DNA of 64,000 bases from Aldehydirespirator sp965248735 (GTDB lineage Bacteria; Actinomycetota; Acidimicrobiia; Acidimicrobiales; Aldehydirespiratoraceae), in NCBI GenBank assembly GCA_965248735.1, contig OZ252146.1:3720001-3784000 (forward strand). The letters are read 5' to 3'. The number at the start of each line of letters is the position of its first letter. Within the stretch, counting starts at the first letter, position 1. Below are positions 48,892 through 57,206 of the stretch, one piece after another. The notes beneath the pieces were generated by a model, which was not told the DNA's origin, ran no database searches, and saw only the letters and a program-made list of their open reading frames with translations. Made by a program: the position numbers and the translations under genes.

Positions 48892-49211
48892 TGCGCTTCG
48901 CGGCCCTCACCGGCCAGTTCTGGTTCGAGGACGCTCCGGACCAAGCCCTGCTCGCCAACCGGGCTAAGGTCCGCGACGTTCTGGAGTCCCACGACGTGAC
49001 CATGGCGATGAACGGGCACGTCCACTGGAACAACCACACCGTCCACAACGGGATCTCATACATGACGATCCAGTCGCTCATCGAGAACGCGGCCGGCGAC
49101 GGCGAGCCCGCCGGGGCTTGGGCTCTCGTCGAGGCCGAAGCCACCCACGTCGAAGTCACCGTCGGCGGCCGGGAACCGGCCCGCTATCGGGTCCCCCGGC
49201 TTGGCCTGTGA
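48892..49211 (+). pseudogene. Truncated metallophosphoesterase (C-terminal fragment)
   Basis: The reading VRFAALTGQFWFEDAPDQAL ... VLESHDVTMAMNGHVHWNNH ... GISYMTIQSLIENAAG matches the C-terminal part of calcineurin-like phosphoesterases, including the NGHVHWN metal motif. The N-terminal metal motifs (DxH, GDxxD, GNHE) are absent. The preceding 40 bp after the helicase stop contain no sign of them. It stops in GTGA overlap with the HAD gene, as an intact operon partner would. It probably marks the edge of the inserted island. Confidence 0.65.
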
Positions 49212-49855
49212 CTGCTCCAGACTCCCTGGCGACCGTCCTGTTCGACTGGAACGGAACCGTCCTCGACGACATGGAACGGGCCCGGAGGGCAAGCAGCCTG
49301 GTCCGCAAGCGGTGGGCCGGTCTACCCGAGCTCACCCTCGACGAGTTCCGGGATGCCTGGTGCCTACCCCTGTCGGATCACGTCATGCGCCTAGGCGTTT
49401 CCGCCGACCGCAGCGAGGCGGCAGGGCGGGCCTGGAGCACTCATCTCTCGGCGCTCGACGCGCCCCTCTCCCCCGGCGTGCCGGCCACGCTCGGGGCCCT
49501 GCGGAGCGCCGGCATCGCAATCGCCGTCGTTAGCGCGGCCAGCGACGGCGCCGTGCGGCGAGACCTCCGGGCCCACGACCTTGAACAGTGCTTCGACAGC
49601 ATTCACTGCGCCGTGGCAGACAAGCAAGCGGTGATCAGGCACTACGTGGAGAGCGCGGGCACAGGCGCCGTCTGGTACGTCGGGGACACGAAGATGGACA
49701 TGCTGCAGGCCCGCGGTGCTGGCGCTATGGCCATCGGCTACACCCGCGGCTACGACACCGCCGACGAACTGCACGACGGGGGAGCACACCGCCTGATCGA
49801 CCGACTGAGCGACCTCATAACCCTCATTGCTGGCACCAATCCGGACCGTCCGTGA
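49208..49855 (+). CDS. HAD superfamily hydrolase (phosphoglycolate phosphatase-like)
   Basis: 215-residue phosphatase. Motif I VLFDWNGTVLDD (nucleophile Asp, with Asn in the second position of DxN), motif II VVSAASDGAV, motif III Lys in ADKQAVI, and motif IV VWYVGDTKMDMLQARGAG. A helical cap lies between I and II. The GTG start overlaps the phosphoesterase remnant. Substrate unknown. Confidence 0.85.
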   Translation: MTAPDSLATVLFDWNGTVLDDMERARRASSLVRKRWAGLPELTLDEFRDAWCLPLSDHVMRLGVSADRSEAAGRAWSTHLSALDAPLSPGVPATLGALRSAGIAIAVVSAASDGAVRRDLRAHDLEQCFDSIHCAVADKQAVIRHYVESAGTGAVWYVGDTKMDMLQARGAGAMAIGYTRGYDTADELHDGGAHRLIDRLSDLITLIAGTNPDRP

Positions 49856-49871
49856 TGCCGCGACGGGCGGG

Positions 49872-50603
49872 CTAGTCGCTGTCGCGCTTCTTGGCCCGCT
49901 CGACAGCACGCTTGACTCGCAGCAGGTCTCCCGCGGTGCGCATGATCGTGTCGGACAGCCTTCGGCAACTGGTCGTGCGCTGCGCCGCGAAAGCACTGAT
50001 GTCGAGCCGCTGGGCCAGGCCGGCGGCCACCCCGCAGGCCTGCTCGACGGCATCGGTGGTGGTCGTCGAGTCGAGGAAGCCCACATGGACCGCCTGGTCG
50101 GGCGTGTAGATCTGCGCGGTGTTGCAGGCCAGCGTCAGATACCGGGGCGACAGGCGGGCCCGGGCCAGCTCGATTGTCAGCTCGGGCAGCGGAAAGCCGA
50201 GAGACAACTCGGTGAACCCGATCCTGTAGTCGCCGGCCGCGCCGATTCGGACATCGCAGCACAGCAGCAACAGGGCGCCCACCGCCAGGGCGTGTCCGGT
50301 ACACGCGGCCACCACCGGGCGGGGGAACTCCGCGAGGCGCAGGACCAGATCCGTGGTCTGATGGAACAGGTCGCTCATGACCTCGCTCTCCTGCTGCAGG
50401 ATCGATACGTCCAACCCTGCCGAGAAGACGCCCGGACGCCCGGCGAGGACCACGGCGTCGGCCTGCTTCTCGGCCGTGCCCAAAGCGCTGAGCAGGGACT
50501 GGGTGATGCTGTCGTTGAGGGCGTTGACTTTGTTGTCGTCGACGGTCAGCAGCGCCACCGGTCCGCGCATGCTCATGGTCACGGCCGTTTGATCCAAGGT
50601 CAT
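49872..50603 (-). CDS. Crotonase-fold (enoyl-CoA hydratase/isomerase) protein, copy 1
   Basis: 243-residue crotonase superfamily member. Conserved parts: VALLTVDDNKVNALNDSITQ, AVVLAGRPGVFSAGLDVSIL (oxyanion/CoA site), and RPVVAACTGHALAVGALLLL. The usual glutamate catalytic loops are not clearly present, so the reaction is unknown. The paralogue at 51301-52026 is very similar along its full length, and both genes share upstream sequence. Convergent with the HAD gene. Confidence 0.85.
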   Translation of the reverse strand: MTLDQTAVTMSMRGPVALLTVDDNKVNALNDSITQSLLSALGTAEKQADAVVLAGRPGVFSAGLDVSILQQESEVMSDLFHQTTDLVLRLAEFPRPVVAACTGHALAVGALLLLCCDVRIGAAGDYRIGFTELSLGFPLPELTIELARARLSPRYLTLACNTAQIYTPDQAVHVGFLDSTTTTDAVEQACGVAAGLAQRLDISAFAAQRTTSCRRLSDTIMRTAGDLLRVKRAVERAKKRDSD

Positions 50604-50739
50604 GTCCTATCTCCCACTTCCCAACATGCGTCACACGATACTTTCGACGGCACGCTCTGCTGCAGTAAAGGGGCACACACCTGCTCCCGAGACGCCGCCT
50701 CCTGGCCGCCAGGCGGTCGGTTGTAACCTCACCCGCACG

Positions 50740-51252
50740 ATGGACGACACCGACCCGCTCGCCGAGACCATCGCCTACGTGGAGCTGCAGCGCCTGCAGA
50801 GCCGCTACGCCGACGCGGTCACCCGCCGGGCCTGGAGCGAGCTGGCCAGCCTGGTCCGGGCCGACTGCCCGATCGTGGTGGACGTGCGCCACAAGAAGTT
50901 CGAGCTGACCGGTCCGTCCGAGTACGGGGAGTTCATCGCCCGCCAGATCGAGCGCTTCTCGCTCTTCGAGTTCATCCTGCTCAACACGGTGATGCGTATC
51001 GACGCCGAAGCCGGCGTCGCGGCGGCGCGGGTCTACATGCAAGAGATCCGCCAGAACGTCTCCGACGGGTGCCGCACCGACGCCTACGGCGTCTACCACG
51101 ACCGGCTCGAACGAGACGACCGCGGCCGCTGGTGGTTCGCGCGGCGGCACTATCGCAGCTTCGCTCGCACCGCCGAACCCCGCATCGAGGCCGACTACGA
51201 CGTCTTCGACCTCCCGATCATCGACCTCGAGGACATCTTGGGCAGCCCATAG
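50740..51252 (+). CDS. SnoaL-like / nuclear transport factor 2-fold protein
   Basis: 170-residue protein with the SnoaL_4-type pattern: YVELQRLQSRYADAVTRRAW (helix at N-terminus), a beta-sheet core and DRLERDDRGRWWFARRHYRS near the C-terminus. Such proteins form a cone-shaped pocket for small ligands; some are cyclases or dehydratases. The ATG at 50740 starts the family region; upstream frame is not conserved. It is flanked by two crotonase paralogues, suggesting a shared CoA-ester pathway. Confidence 0.75.
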   Translation: MDDTDPLAETIAYVELQRLQSRYADAVTRRAWSELASLVRADCPIVVDVRHKKFELTGPSEYGEFIARQIERFSLFEFILLNTVMRIDAEAGVAAARVYMQEIRQNVSDGCRTDAYGVYHDRLERDDRGRWWFARRHYRSFARTAEPRIEADYDVFDLPIIDLEDILGSP

Positions 51253-51300
51253 AGGCCGAGCGGATAGCCCCGTCGCGACTCAGGTGGCGCGGCGCGCGGA

Positions 51301-52026
51301 CTAGTCGTGGAGGCGCTTGACAGCCTGCTGGGCGGCGTGCTCCGTCCGGAACAGATCCCCCGCAGCGCGCATGATGGCGTCCGTTAGCCAGCGGACGGTG
51401 GTCGTGCGCGTGACCTCGAACGCTCTCGGATCGAGCCGCTGGGCAAGATCGGCGGCCACTTCGCAGGCCTGCTCGACCGCGTCCTCGCTGGTCACGGAGT
51501 CAAGGAAACCCGCTTCGACCGCGTCATCGGGCGAATAGATCTGCGCAGTGTTGCAGGCCCGCGTCACGTGCCGGGGCGAGAGCCGGGCTCGGGCCAACTC
51601 GATCGCCAGATCCGGCACCGGCAAGCCGACAGACACCCAGTCCAGGCCGATCTTGTAGTCGCCAGCCCCGCCGATGCGGACATCGCCGGCAAGCAGGGAG
51701 ACAGCGGCCGCCCCCAGAGCATGGCCGGTGCACGCGATCACCACCGGGCGAGGGAACTCCACGAGGCGCAGGATCAACTCGGTGCCGCCATGGAGCAATT
51801 CGCTCGCAGCCTCGCCACCAGCCTGCAGGGACTCCCTGTCCAAGCCTGCGGAATAGCAGCCTGGACGACCCGCGAGGACGACAGCGCGGGCCTGCTCCTG
51901 TGCAGTCCTAAAGGCACTCAACAGGGAGTTGATGACGCTTGTGTCGAGGGTGTTGTCCGCTCCGTCGTCAACAACCACCACGGCCACAGGTCCGATCATG
52001 CTCATGGTCACGGGCCCTTGATCCAC
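51301..52026 (-). CDS. Crotonase-fold (enoyl-CoA hydratase/isomerase) protein, copy 2
   Basis: 241-residue paralogue of the gene at 49872-50603 with the same landmarks (AVVLAGRPGCYSAGLDRESL, RPVVIACTGHALGAAAVSLL, DYKIGLDWVSVGLPVPDLAI). The start GTG is set by alignment with copy 1: both read DQxxVTMSMxGPVA. A longer frame to 52059 is unconserved. The sequence 20-50 nt upstream of both starts is also conserved, so the duplication included the promoter. Confidence 0.85.
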   Translation of the reverse strand: MDQGPVTMSMIGPVAVVVVDDGADNTLDTSVINSLLSAFRTAQEQARAVVLAGRPGCYSAGLDRESLQAGGEAASELLHGGTELILRLVEFPRPVVIACTGHALGAAAVSLLAGDVRIGGAGDYKIGLDWVSVGLPVPDLAIELARARLSPRHVTRACNTAQIYSPDDAVEAGFLDSVTSEDAVEQACEVAADLAQRLDPRAFEVTRTTTVRWLTDAIMRAAGDLFRTEHAAQQAVKRLHD

Positions 52027-52065
52027 CGTCCTACCTTCCAATCTCAAACAGCGCGTCACGATACT

Positions 52066-52731
52066 TCATCGATGACGTTCCGACGAAGTCGGAAGAACAG
52101 ACGTTATCGCTAGGGCGACCCCCGCGCCGTCCCGCGTGCGGGCAAAGACCAACCCAGCCGGACGGGCGGACTCCCCGACCCGGCCTGGCGGCGCGTCGAC
52201 CCTGCGCATCCCGGCCCGTCGGGCGACGGCTGCCGACGCCGGGTTGTCGGAGTCGATCTCGGCCATCACCGCTTGGAGCGGCCCCTCCGTCAGCGCCCAG
52301 TCCAGCACGAGCCGGACCGCCTCCCCGGCCCGTCCGCGGCCCCGCCAACCCTCGGCGATCCACCAGCCGACCAGAGCCGCACGCCGCACCGGGTCGAGCC
52401 GGCTGAGCCCCACCTCGCCAATGACCTGGCCCGACGGCGCATCGGTCACCGCCAGGTCCACCGAGCGCCCTTCGGCCCAGGCCTGCTCCCGTTGCGAGAT
52501 CCAACGCGAGGCCGCAGCTTCGTCGCTCGGCTCGGGCACTCTCAGACGATCCCGGATCACCGGGTCGCGCCAAGCCGCGGCCAGCACCGGGGCGTCCGCG
52601 GCCCGCCAGGGCCTAAGCAGGGTGGTCTGGCTCACCAGGCGGGGCACACCCAGGATCAGGCCATCGGTTCCGCCTGCTCCGCCACCTCGCGGTGCAGCGT
52701 CGTGGTTCCCGCTCTTGTTCGCTGCGCTCAC
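52066..52731 (-). CDS. GNAT family N-acetyltransferase, start inside dispersed element
   Basis: RimJ/RimL-like acetyltransferase, 221 residues: TTLLRPWRAADAPVLAAAWR, AEGRSVDLAVTDAPSGQVIG, LVGWWIAEGWRGRGRAGEAV (acetyl-CoA loop, Q/RxxGxG/A type), and AEIDSDNPASAAVARRAGMR. The first 15 residues (VSAANKSGNHDAAPR) are encoded by dispersed element copy B, whose GTG overlaps the stop of a 16-codon frame. Alternative in-frame GTG codons just before SQTTLLRPWR would give a conventional N-terminus. Confidence 0.8.
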   Translation of the reverse strand: MSAANKSGNHDAAPRGGGAGGTDGLILGVPRLVSQTTLLRPWRAADAPVLAAAWRDPVIRDRLRVPEPSDEAAASRWISQREQAWAEGRSVDLAVTDAPSGQVIGEVGLSRLDPVRRAALVGWWIAEGWRGRGRAGEAVRLVLDWALTEGPLQAVMAEIDSDNPASAAVARRAGMRRVDAPPGRVGESARPAGLVFARTRDGAGVALAITSVLPTSSERHR

Positions 52732-52805
52732 GGGCCGCTCGGGCCACGGCCTCGCTGAAGGCCTCGCGAATGCCTCATGAAATGCCGCTCACCCGCTCGG
52801 CCTCT
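52686..52805 (-). repeat. Dispersed ~120-bp element, copy B
   Basis: Oriented with the genes. It starts with GAGGCCGAGCGGGTGAGC, which encodes the last nusB residues (EAERVSGIS) and TGA, runs through the core CCCGAGCGGCCCGTGAGCGC, and ends with ACGCTGCACCGCGAG inside the GNAT reading frame. A 16-codon frame (MRHSRGLQRGRGPSGP) begins in an ATGA overlap with the nusB stop and ends in a GTGA overlap with the GNAT start. Confidence 0.9.
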
Positions 52806-53236
52806 TGGCCTCGCACTTCGTCGGCCACGGCCCGCAGCACCCCGTTGAGGAAGCGGGGCGTGTCGGCGCTGCAGTACTGAGTGGCCAGGGCCACAGCCTC
52901 AGACAGCACGACGCCCGTCGGCACGTCGCCGCGATGGGCCAGCTCCCAGGCCGCGATCCGGGCCAGAGCCCGGTCCACCACCGCGAGCCGCTCCAGGCGC
53001 CATCCCACCAGATGTCTCCGCAGCAGGCTGTCCACACGATCGCGGTCGGCGTCCACGCCTAGCGCCAGTTCCACCGCGTAGCCGGAGAGCGGCATGGCCC
53101 GACGGGCCAGCGCCTCCGCGGACGAGCCGCCGGCGATATCGGCCTCGTAGAGCACGGCTAGCGCGTCCTCGCGCGCCTCGCGGCGGGTCCCGAAGCCGGG
53201 GGGAACAGCAGTCACGGCCGCCGAACCAACTGCCAA
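52775..53236 (-). CDS. nusB: Transcription antitermination factor NusB
   Basis: Helical RNA-binding factor for rRNA antitermination. 153 residues: REAREDALAVLYEADIAGGS, LVGWRLERLAVVDRALARIA, WELAHRGDVPTGVVLSEAVA and NGVLRAVADEV. The last nine residues come from dispersed element copy B, so the natural C-terminus has been replaced or extended. The efp gene is 9 bp upstream. Confidence 0.95.
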   Translation of the reverse strand: MAVGSAAVTAVPPGFGTRREAREDALAVLYEADIAGGSSAEALARRAMPLSGYAVELALGVDADRDRVDSLLRRHLVGWRLERLAVVDRALARIAAWELAHRGDVPTGVVLSEAVALATQYCSADTPRFLNGVLRAVADEVRGQEAERVSGIS

Positions 53237-53245
53237 GAGGCCGGA

Positions 53246-53809
53246 TCAGGCCCGCGCGATGTAGGCGCCGGACCGGGTGTCAACCTTCACCCGCTCCCCG
53301 GGCGACACAAACAGCGGAACCTGCACGACCAGGCCCGTCTCGAGGGTGGCCGGCTTGGTGGCGCCCGACACACGGTCGCCCTGGATCCCCGGCTCTGTCT
53401 CGGCTATGGCCAGCTCCACCGCGGCGGGCAGGTCGGTGCCGACGATCTCGGCGCCGTGCATCAGCATCACCGCCACCGATCCCTCCACGAGGAACCGGGC
53501 CGCGTCGCCCAGAACATCGGGTGCCACGGTGATCTGGTCGTAGGAATCGTTGTCCATGAAGACGAGGTCCTCGCCCTCGCGGTAGAGCATCTGCATCTCG
53601 CGCTTGTCGATCGTCGCCCGCTCGACCTTCTCGCCGGCGCGGAAAGTGCGGTCGACCACCGCGCCGGTTCGGGCGTTCTTGAGGGTGGTGCGCACGAAGG
53701 CGTGGCCCTTCCCCGGCTTGACATGCTGGAACTCCACGACGCTGAACAGGTTCTGATCGAGCTCGAGGGTCATGCCGTTCTTGATGTCGTTGGTCGTGAT
53801 GGTGGGCAA
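53246..53809 (-). CDS. efp: Elongation factor P
   Basis: Rescues ribosomes stalled at polyproline. 187 residues in three beta domains. The tip loop HVKPGKGHAFVRTTLKN carries Lys at the modification position; the modifying enzymes EpmA/EarP are not seen here. The C-terminal signature GDRVSGATKPATLETGLVVQ is intact. Part of aroB-pepQ-efp-nusB. Confidence 0.97.
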   Translation of the reverse strand: MPTITTNDIKNGMTLELDQNLFSVVEFQHVKPGKGHAFVRTTLKNARTGAVVDRTFRAGEKVERATIDKREMQMLYREGEDLVFMDNDSYDQITVAPDVLGDAARFLVEGSVAVMLMHGAEIVGTDLPAAVELAIAETEPGIQGDRVSGATKPATLETGLVVQVPLFVSPGERVKVDTRSGAYIARA

Positions 53810-53860
53810 AGATCTGCTCCTTGTCGGTTCTCGGTGTTCGGTCCTGCCGTGGCGGCGTCC

Positions 53861-55009
53861 TCAGACCGGCAGCGGCACCAGGGGCGCCTTCGGATAAAGA
53901 GTCAGCGGGCGGCATCCGGCGTCGGTGACGACCAGCAGATCCTCCACCCGGACGCCTCCGAATCCGGGAAAGTACACGCCGGGCTCGACGGTAAGCACAT
54001 TTCCGGGCTGCAGCACCGCGGATGAGCCCGAGGCCACGCGGGGCAACTCGTGAATGTCCAATCCGACACCGTGGCCCGTGCCGTGCACGAAGGCGTCGCC
54101 CATGCCGGCCTCGTGTATGACCGACCGGCAGGCTCCGTCGATCTCCCCCGCCTCGACGCCCGGGCCCACTGCGCCGACGCCGGCCGCCTGGCTGCGGCCG
54201 ACGACATCGAGCATGGCCGCGGCCTGATCGCTCGGATCGCCCAGGACGAACGTGCGGGTCATGTCGCTGCGATAGCCGTCCACAACCGCTCCGACGTCGA
54301 CGATCACGAGATCGCCGGCCTCCAGCCGCCGGTCGGTGGGGGTGGCATGGGGGAGGGCGCCGTTGGGACCCGAAGCAACGATCGTGTCGTAGGCCGGGCC
54401 CGACGCGCCAGTCGTGCGGATGGCGTCGTCGAGAGCCATCTGGAGGTGCGACTCGGTGGCGTCTGGTCGCAGCATCGGCACGACCGACGCCAGGGCCCGG
54501 TCCGCGATGCAGGCGGCGGCCTCGATGCGGGCCAGCTCGGCTCGGTCCTTGACGGCCCGCAGGCTCTCCACGATCCCAGACAGTGGCACCGTCTCTGCAT
54601 CAACCGTCTCACTCCAGCGAATCTGTTCGCTCCAGGCGACGCTGTCCTCCAAGCCGAGGCGAGCCGAGTCCCCGAGTCTGGCCGTCGCCGCTTTGGCCGG
54701 GTCGCGGGCCACGACGACCTCCACGTCGCCCGAACAGCCGGCCGCCGCCAGCTGCGCGGGCGCCTGCTCGGAGTAGCGAGCGTCGGTCACGAGCAGCGCC
54801 TCGCCGGCGCCCAGAACCACGACGACGCCGTTGGAGCCGGTGAACCCGGTGAGCCATCGGACATTGGCGGGCTCGACGATCGCGGCGGCATCGAAGCCCG
54901 CAGCGGCCAGCCGGTCCCAGAGCCGCCCGAGACGCCCCTCCACCCGCAGCGGGGGCAGGCTTCGCAGCGCGTCGACGGCGTTGCCTGGCCGGGGTGGCAG
55001 CTTGCTCAT
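53861..55009 (-). CDS. pepQ: Xaa-Pro aminopeptidase / M24 family peptidase
   Basis: Dinuclear metal peptidase cleaving X-Pro bonds. N-terminal creatinase-like domain (WLTGFTGSNGVVVVLGAGE, about 50-70) and C-terminal pita-bread domain with ligands in VIVDVGAVVDGYRSDMTRTF, HGTGHGVGLDIHELP, TVEPGVYFPGFGGVRVED. 382 residues. It overlaps aroB by 4 bp (ATGA). Often located beside efp. The symbol reflects position and family, not measured specificity. Confidence 0.92.
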   Translation of the reverse strand: MSKLPPRPGNAVDALRSLPPLRVEGRLGRLWDRLAAAGFDAAAIVEPANVRWLTGFTGSNGVVVVLGAGEALLVTDARYSEQAPAQLAAAGCSGDVEVVVARDPAKAATARLGDSARLGLEDSVAWSEQIRWSETVDAETVPLSGIVESLRAVKDRAELARIEAAACIADRALASVVPMLRPDATESHLQMALDDAIRTTGASGPAYDTIVASGPNGALPHATPTDRRLEAGDLVIVDVGAVVDGYRSDMTRTFVLGDPSDQAAAMLDVVGRSQAAGVGAVGPGVEAGEIDGACRSVIHEAGMGDAFVHGTGHGVGLDIHELPRVASGSSAVLQPGNVLTVEPGVYFPGFGGVRVEDLLVVTDAGCRPLTLYPKAPLVPLPV

Positions 55010-56028
55010 CGAATCGCGGCCAACGCGTCTCGCAGCACCGGTTCGGGCACCCCCGCAACCGGCTCCACACCCCGGGCCGAGTCGAGTACGAGGGTCACGC
55101 CGTCGAGGGCCTTCTTGTCGCGGCCGAAGAGCGCGAGCAGCTCGTCGTCGTCGAGCATTGCCGGCAACCGAGCCGGCAGGCCGTAGCCGGTCACGACCCG
55201 GCGATGCTCAGCCACCCGGTCCTCGTCGATGCGGCCCATGCGCACGGCCACCTCGGCCGCGTAGACGAGGCCCACGGCCACCGCCTCCCCGTGGCGCAGG
55301 TCGTAGCGCCCCGCGGTCTCGATCGCATGGGCCAGGGTGTGGCCGTAGTTCAGGATGGCCCGACGGCCGCCCTCGCGCTCGTCCGCGGCCACCACTTCGG
55401 CCTTGATCCGCACCGCCGCTGCAATGCGCTCGCCCAGGTCGAGGGCGTCCAGGTCGTCTCCGGTCAGAAAGTGGTACTTGGCCAGCTCGCCCTGGCCGCT
55501 GAGTATCTCCCGCGGCGGCAGCGTGGCCAGCACGTCGGTGTCGCACAGCACGGCGTGGGGCTGCCAGAAGGCGCCCACAAGGTTCTTCCCCTCCGCCAGG
55601 TTGACGCCGGTCTTTCCCCCGATGGCCGCATCCACTTGGGCCAGCAGCGTCGTGGGCACCGACACGTAGCGGATGCCGCGGTGGTAGACCGCGGCCACGA
55701 AGCCCGCGAGGTCGGTGACCACCCCGCCGCCGACGGCCACGATCACGTCGGACCGCGTGAACCCCGCGGCCGACATGGCCCGGCACAGGCGCTCGACCTC
55801 GGCCAGCGACTTGGCCTCCTCGCCGTCGGGCACCTCCAGCACGGACTGGTCCAAGCCGCTGTCAACGGCCCAGCCGACATTGTTCTGGGTGATGACGGCC
55901 GCCCGGCGAGCACCGGATGGCATGGCCGGGCCGAGGCGCGCCCGCACCCCCGCTCCCACGTGGACGTCGTAGGAGCGGTCGCCCAGGTCGACGGTCACGA
56001 CATGGGGATTGCGGGCACTTGGAGGCAC
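55006..56028 (-). CDS. aroB: 3-dehydroquinate synthase
   Basis: Second step of the shikimate pathway, NAD- and metal-dependent. 340 residues: DGEEAKSLAEVERLCRAM, VAVGGGVVTDLAGFVAAVYH, VPTTLLAQVDAAIGGKTGVN, SGQGELAKYHFL and RAILNYGHTLAHAIE. aroC and aroK, which usually precede aroB in actinobacteria, are missing: only 112 bp separate it from the prepilin peptidase gene. Confidence 0.97.
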   Translation of the reverse strand: MPPSARNPHVVTVDLGDRSYDVHVGAGVRARLGPAMPSGARRAAVITQNNVGWAVDSGLDQSVLEVPDGEEAKSLAEVERLCRAMSAAGFTRSDVIVAVGGGVVTDLAGFVAAVYHRGIRYVSVPTTLLAQVDAAIGGKTGVNLAEGKNLVGAFWQPHAVLCDTDVLATLPPREILSGQGELAKYHFLTGDDLDALDLGERIAAAVRIKAEVVAADEREGGRRAILNYGHTLAHAIETAGRYDLRHGEAVAVGLVYAAEVAVRMGRIDEDRVAEHRRVVTGYGLPARLPAMLDDDELLALFGRDKKALDGVTLVLDSARGVEPVAGVPEPVLRDALAAIR

Positions 56029-56140
56029 CCGAGCAGCCTACCGACGCGCCGCTCGGCCTCTGGGCCGATGGCCCCAAAGCGGTGGCCTACCAGCCTCCCG
56101 AAGTTGTCCGCCCCGTTCTGGGGAATCGGGGCAAGACTTG

Positions 56141-56869
56141 TCAAAGGGTCAGAGCTTCCGGGAACAGCACCGCGATCATTGTGCCCGCGGCCAAGGCAGG
56201 CCCGAACGGGAAGGCCGTGTCGAGCAGCCTGGTGCGCGGCGGGGAGGCCGGCCCGCGGCCGGGATCGGGCAGAGGTTCCCAGCCCCTCCGGCGGAGCAGG
56301 GCCAACACCAGGCCCATGGCCAAGCCGATCAGGCAGCTCAGCAGCAGGGCCTGGGCGGCGAGGCCGATCACCACCCACCAGCCCTGCTGGACGGCGGCCG
56401 CCGTCCAGCCGATGTGCAGGCCGAGCAGCGGGCCGAGCTTCACGTCGCCGAAGCCGAGGCTGCTGGGTCGCAGCTCGTGGGCGGCCCACAACACCGCGCC
56501 GTAGCCGATCGCCGCGGCCACAGCCGAAACGATGGCACCCGGCCGGCCCGCGGCGATCGACGCGGCCCCGATCGCGGCCAGGCTCGCGACCGACGCCGGG
56601 AAGGTGATGGCGTCGGGCAGTCGGCAGGAGCGCCAGTCGACGACCGACAGCGTCACCAGCGACACCGCGGCCACCAGCGGCGGGATCGTGTTCCAGCCCA
56701 CGCCGAAGCGGGCCACCACTGCTGCCAGCAAGACGGCCATCGACAACTCGAACAATCCGGCGCGGCGGCGAGCACCCCGGGGCGGGGCGAAGCGATCCGC
56801 CACCGCAGCCGCCAGCCGCCCCGCAGCCACACCACCGAAGAGAGCCGAGACGAGCGCGACCGCGTTCAT
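56141..56869 (-). CDS. A24 family prepilin peptidase, short form
   Basis: Integral membrane aspartic peptidase that cleaves type IV prepilin-like leaders. 242 residues, about seven hydrophobic segments. Catalytic aspartates: VVDWRSCRLPDAITFP (Asp78) and GFGDVKLG (Asp142). The N-terminal cytosolic methyltransferase domain with CxxC pairs found in PilD is absent, as in many actinobacterial forms. ATG lies 6 nt after TATCGT, so the mRNA is probably leaderless. No pilin genes are in the window. Confidence 0.88.
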   Translation of the reverse strand: MNAVALVSALFGGVAAGRLAAAVADRFAPPRGARRRAGLFELSMAVLLAAVVARFGVGWNTIPPLVAAVSLVTLSVVDWRSCRLPDAITFPASVASLAAIGAASIAAGRPGAIVSAVAAAIGYGAVLWAAHELRPSSLGFGDVKLGPLLGLHIGWTAAAVQQGWWVVIGLAAQALLLSCLIGLAMGLVLALLRRRGWEPLPDPGRGPASPPRTRLLDTAFPFGPALAAGTMIAVLFPEALTL

Positions 56870-56875
56870 CCTCAG

Positions 56876-56881
56876 ACGATA
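56876..56881 (-). promoter_or_regulatory. -10 element for leaderless prepilin peptidase mRNA
   Basis: TATCGT on the minus strand, then exactly 6 nt (CTGAGG), then the ATG at 56869. It lies immediately downstream of the 39-bp tandem array, which separates this gene from aroE. Confidence 0.5.
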
Positions 56882-56924
56882 GGGACCGGGTGCACGGGCC
56901 TTGCCTCGGTTCTCGCCAGCTCCG

Positions 56925-57206
56925 GCCGACAGGGACCCGGCCCACCGCGACTTCCACCACCCTCACGGGCTGCGGCCAACAGGGACCCGGCGCCACCGCG
57001 ACTTCCGGCTGCGGCCGACAGGAACCCGGCGCCACCACCCTCAGGAGCTTCGGCCGACAGGAACCCGGCGCCACCACCCTCAGGAGCTTCGGCCGACAGG
57101 AACCCGGCGCCACCACCCTCAGGAGCTTCGGCCGACAGGAACCCGGCGCCACCACCCTCACGGCTGCGGCCGACAGGAACCCGGCGCCACCACCCTCAGG
57201 AGCTTC
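56925..57206. repeat. 39-bp tandem array between aroE and prepilin peptidase gene
   Basis: Near-identical 39-bp units start at 57012, 57051, 57090, 57129 and 57168 (CGGCCGACAGGAACCCGGCG then CCACCACCCTCAGGAGCTT), with two more degenerate units at about 56925-57011. On the coding strand each unit carries AAGCTCCTGAGGG, matching the aroE end including its TGA. The unit is 13 codons, so a long open frame (repeating RVVAPGSCRPKLL) exists, but no start or family supports it. The array fills almost all of the 326-bp gap. Confidence 0.95.

Noticed and set aside
55995..57161. 388-codon minus-strand frame with RVVAPGSCRPKLL repeats
   Set aside because: Open only because the repeat unit is 39 bp; it then runs out of frame through the prepilin peptidase gene.
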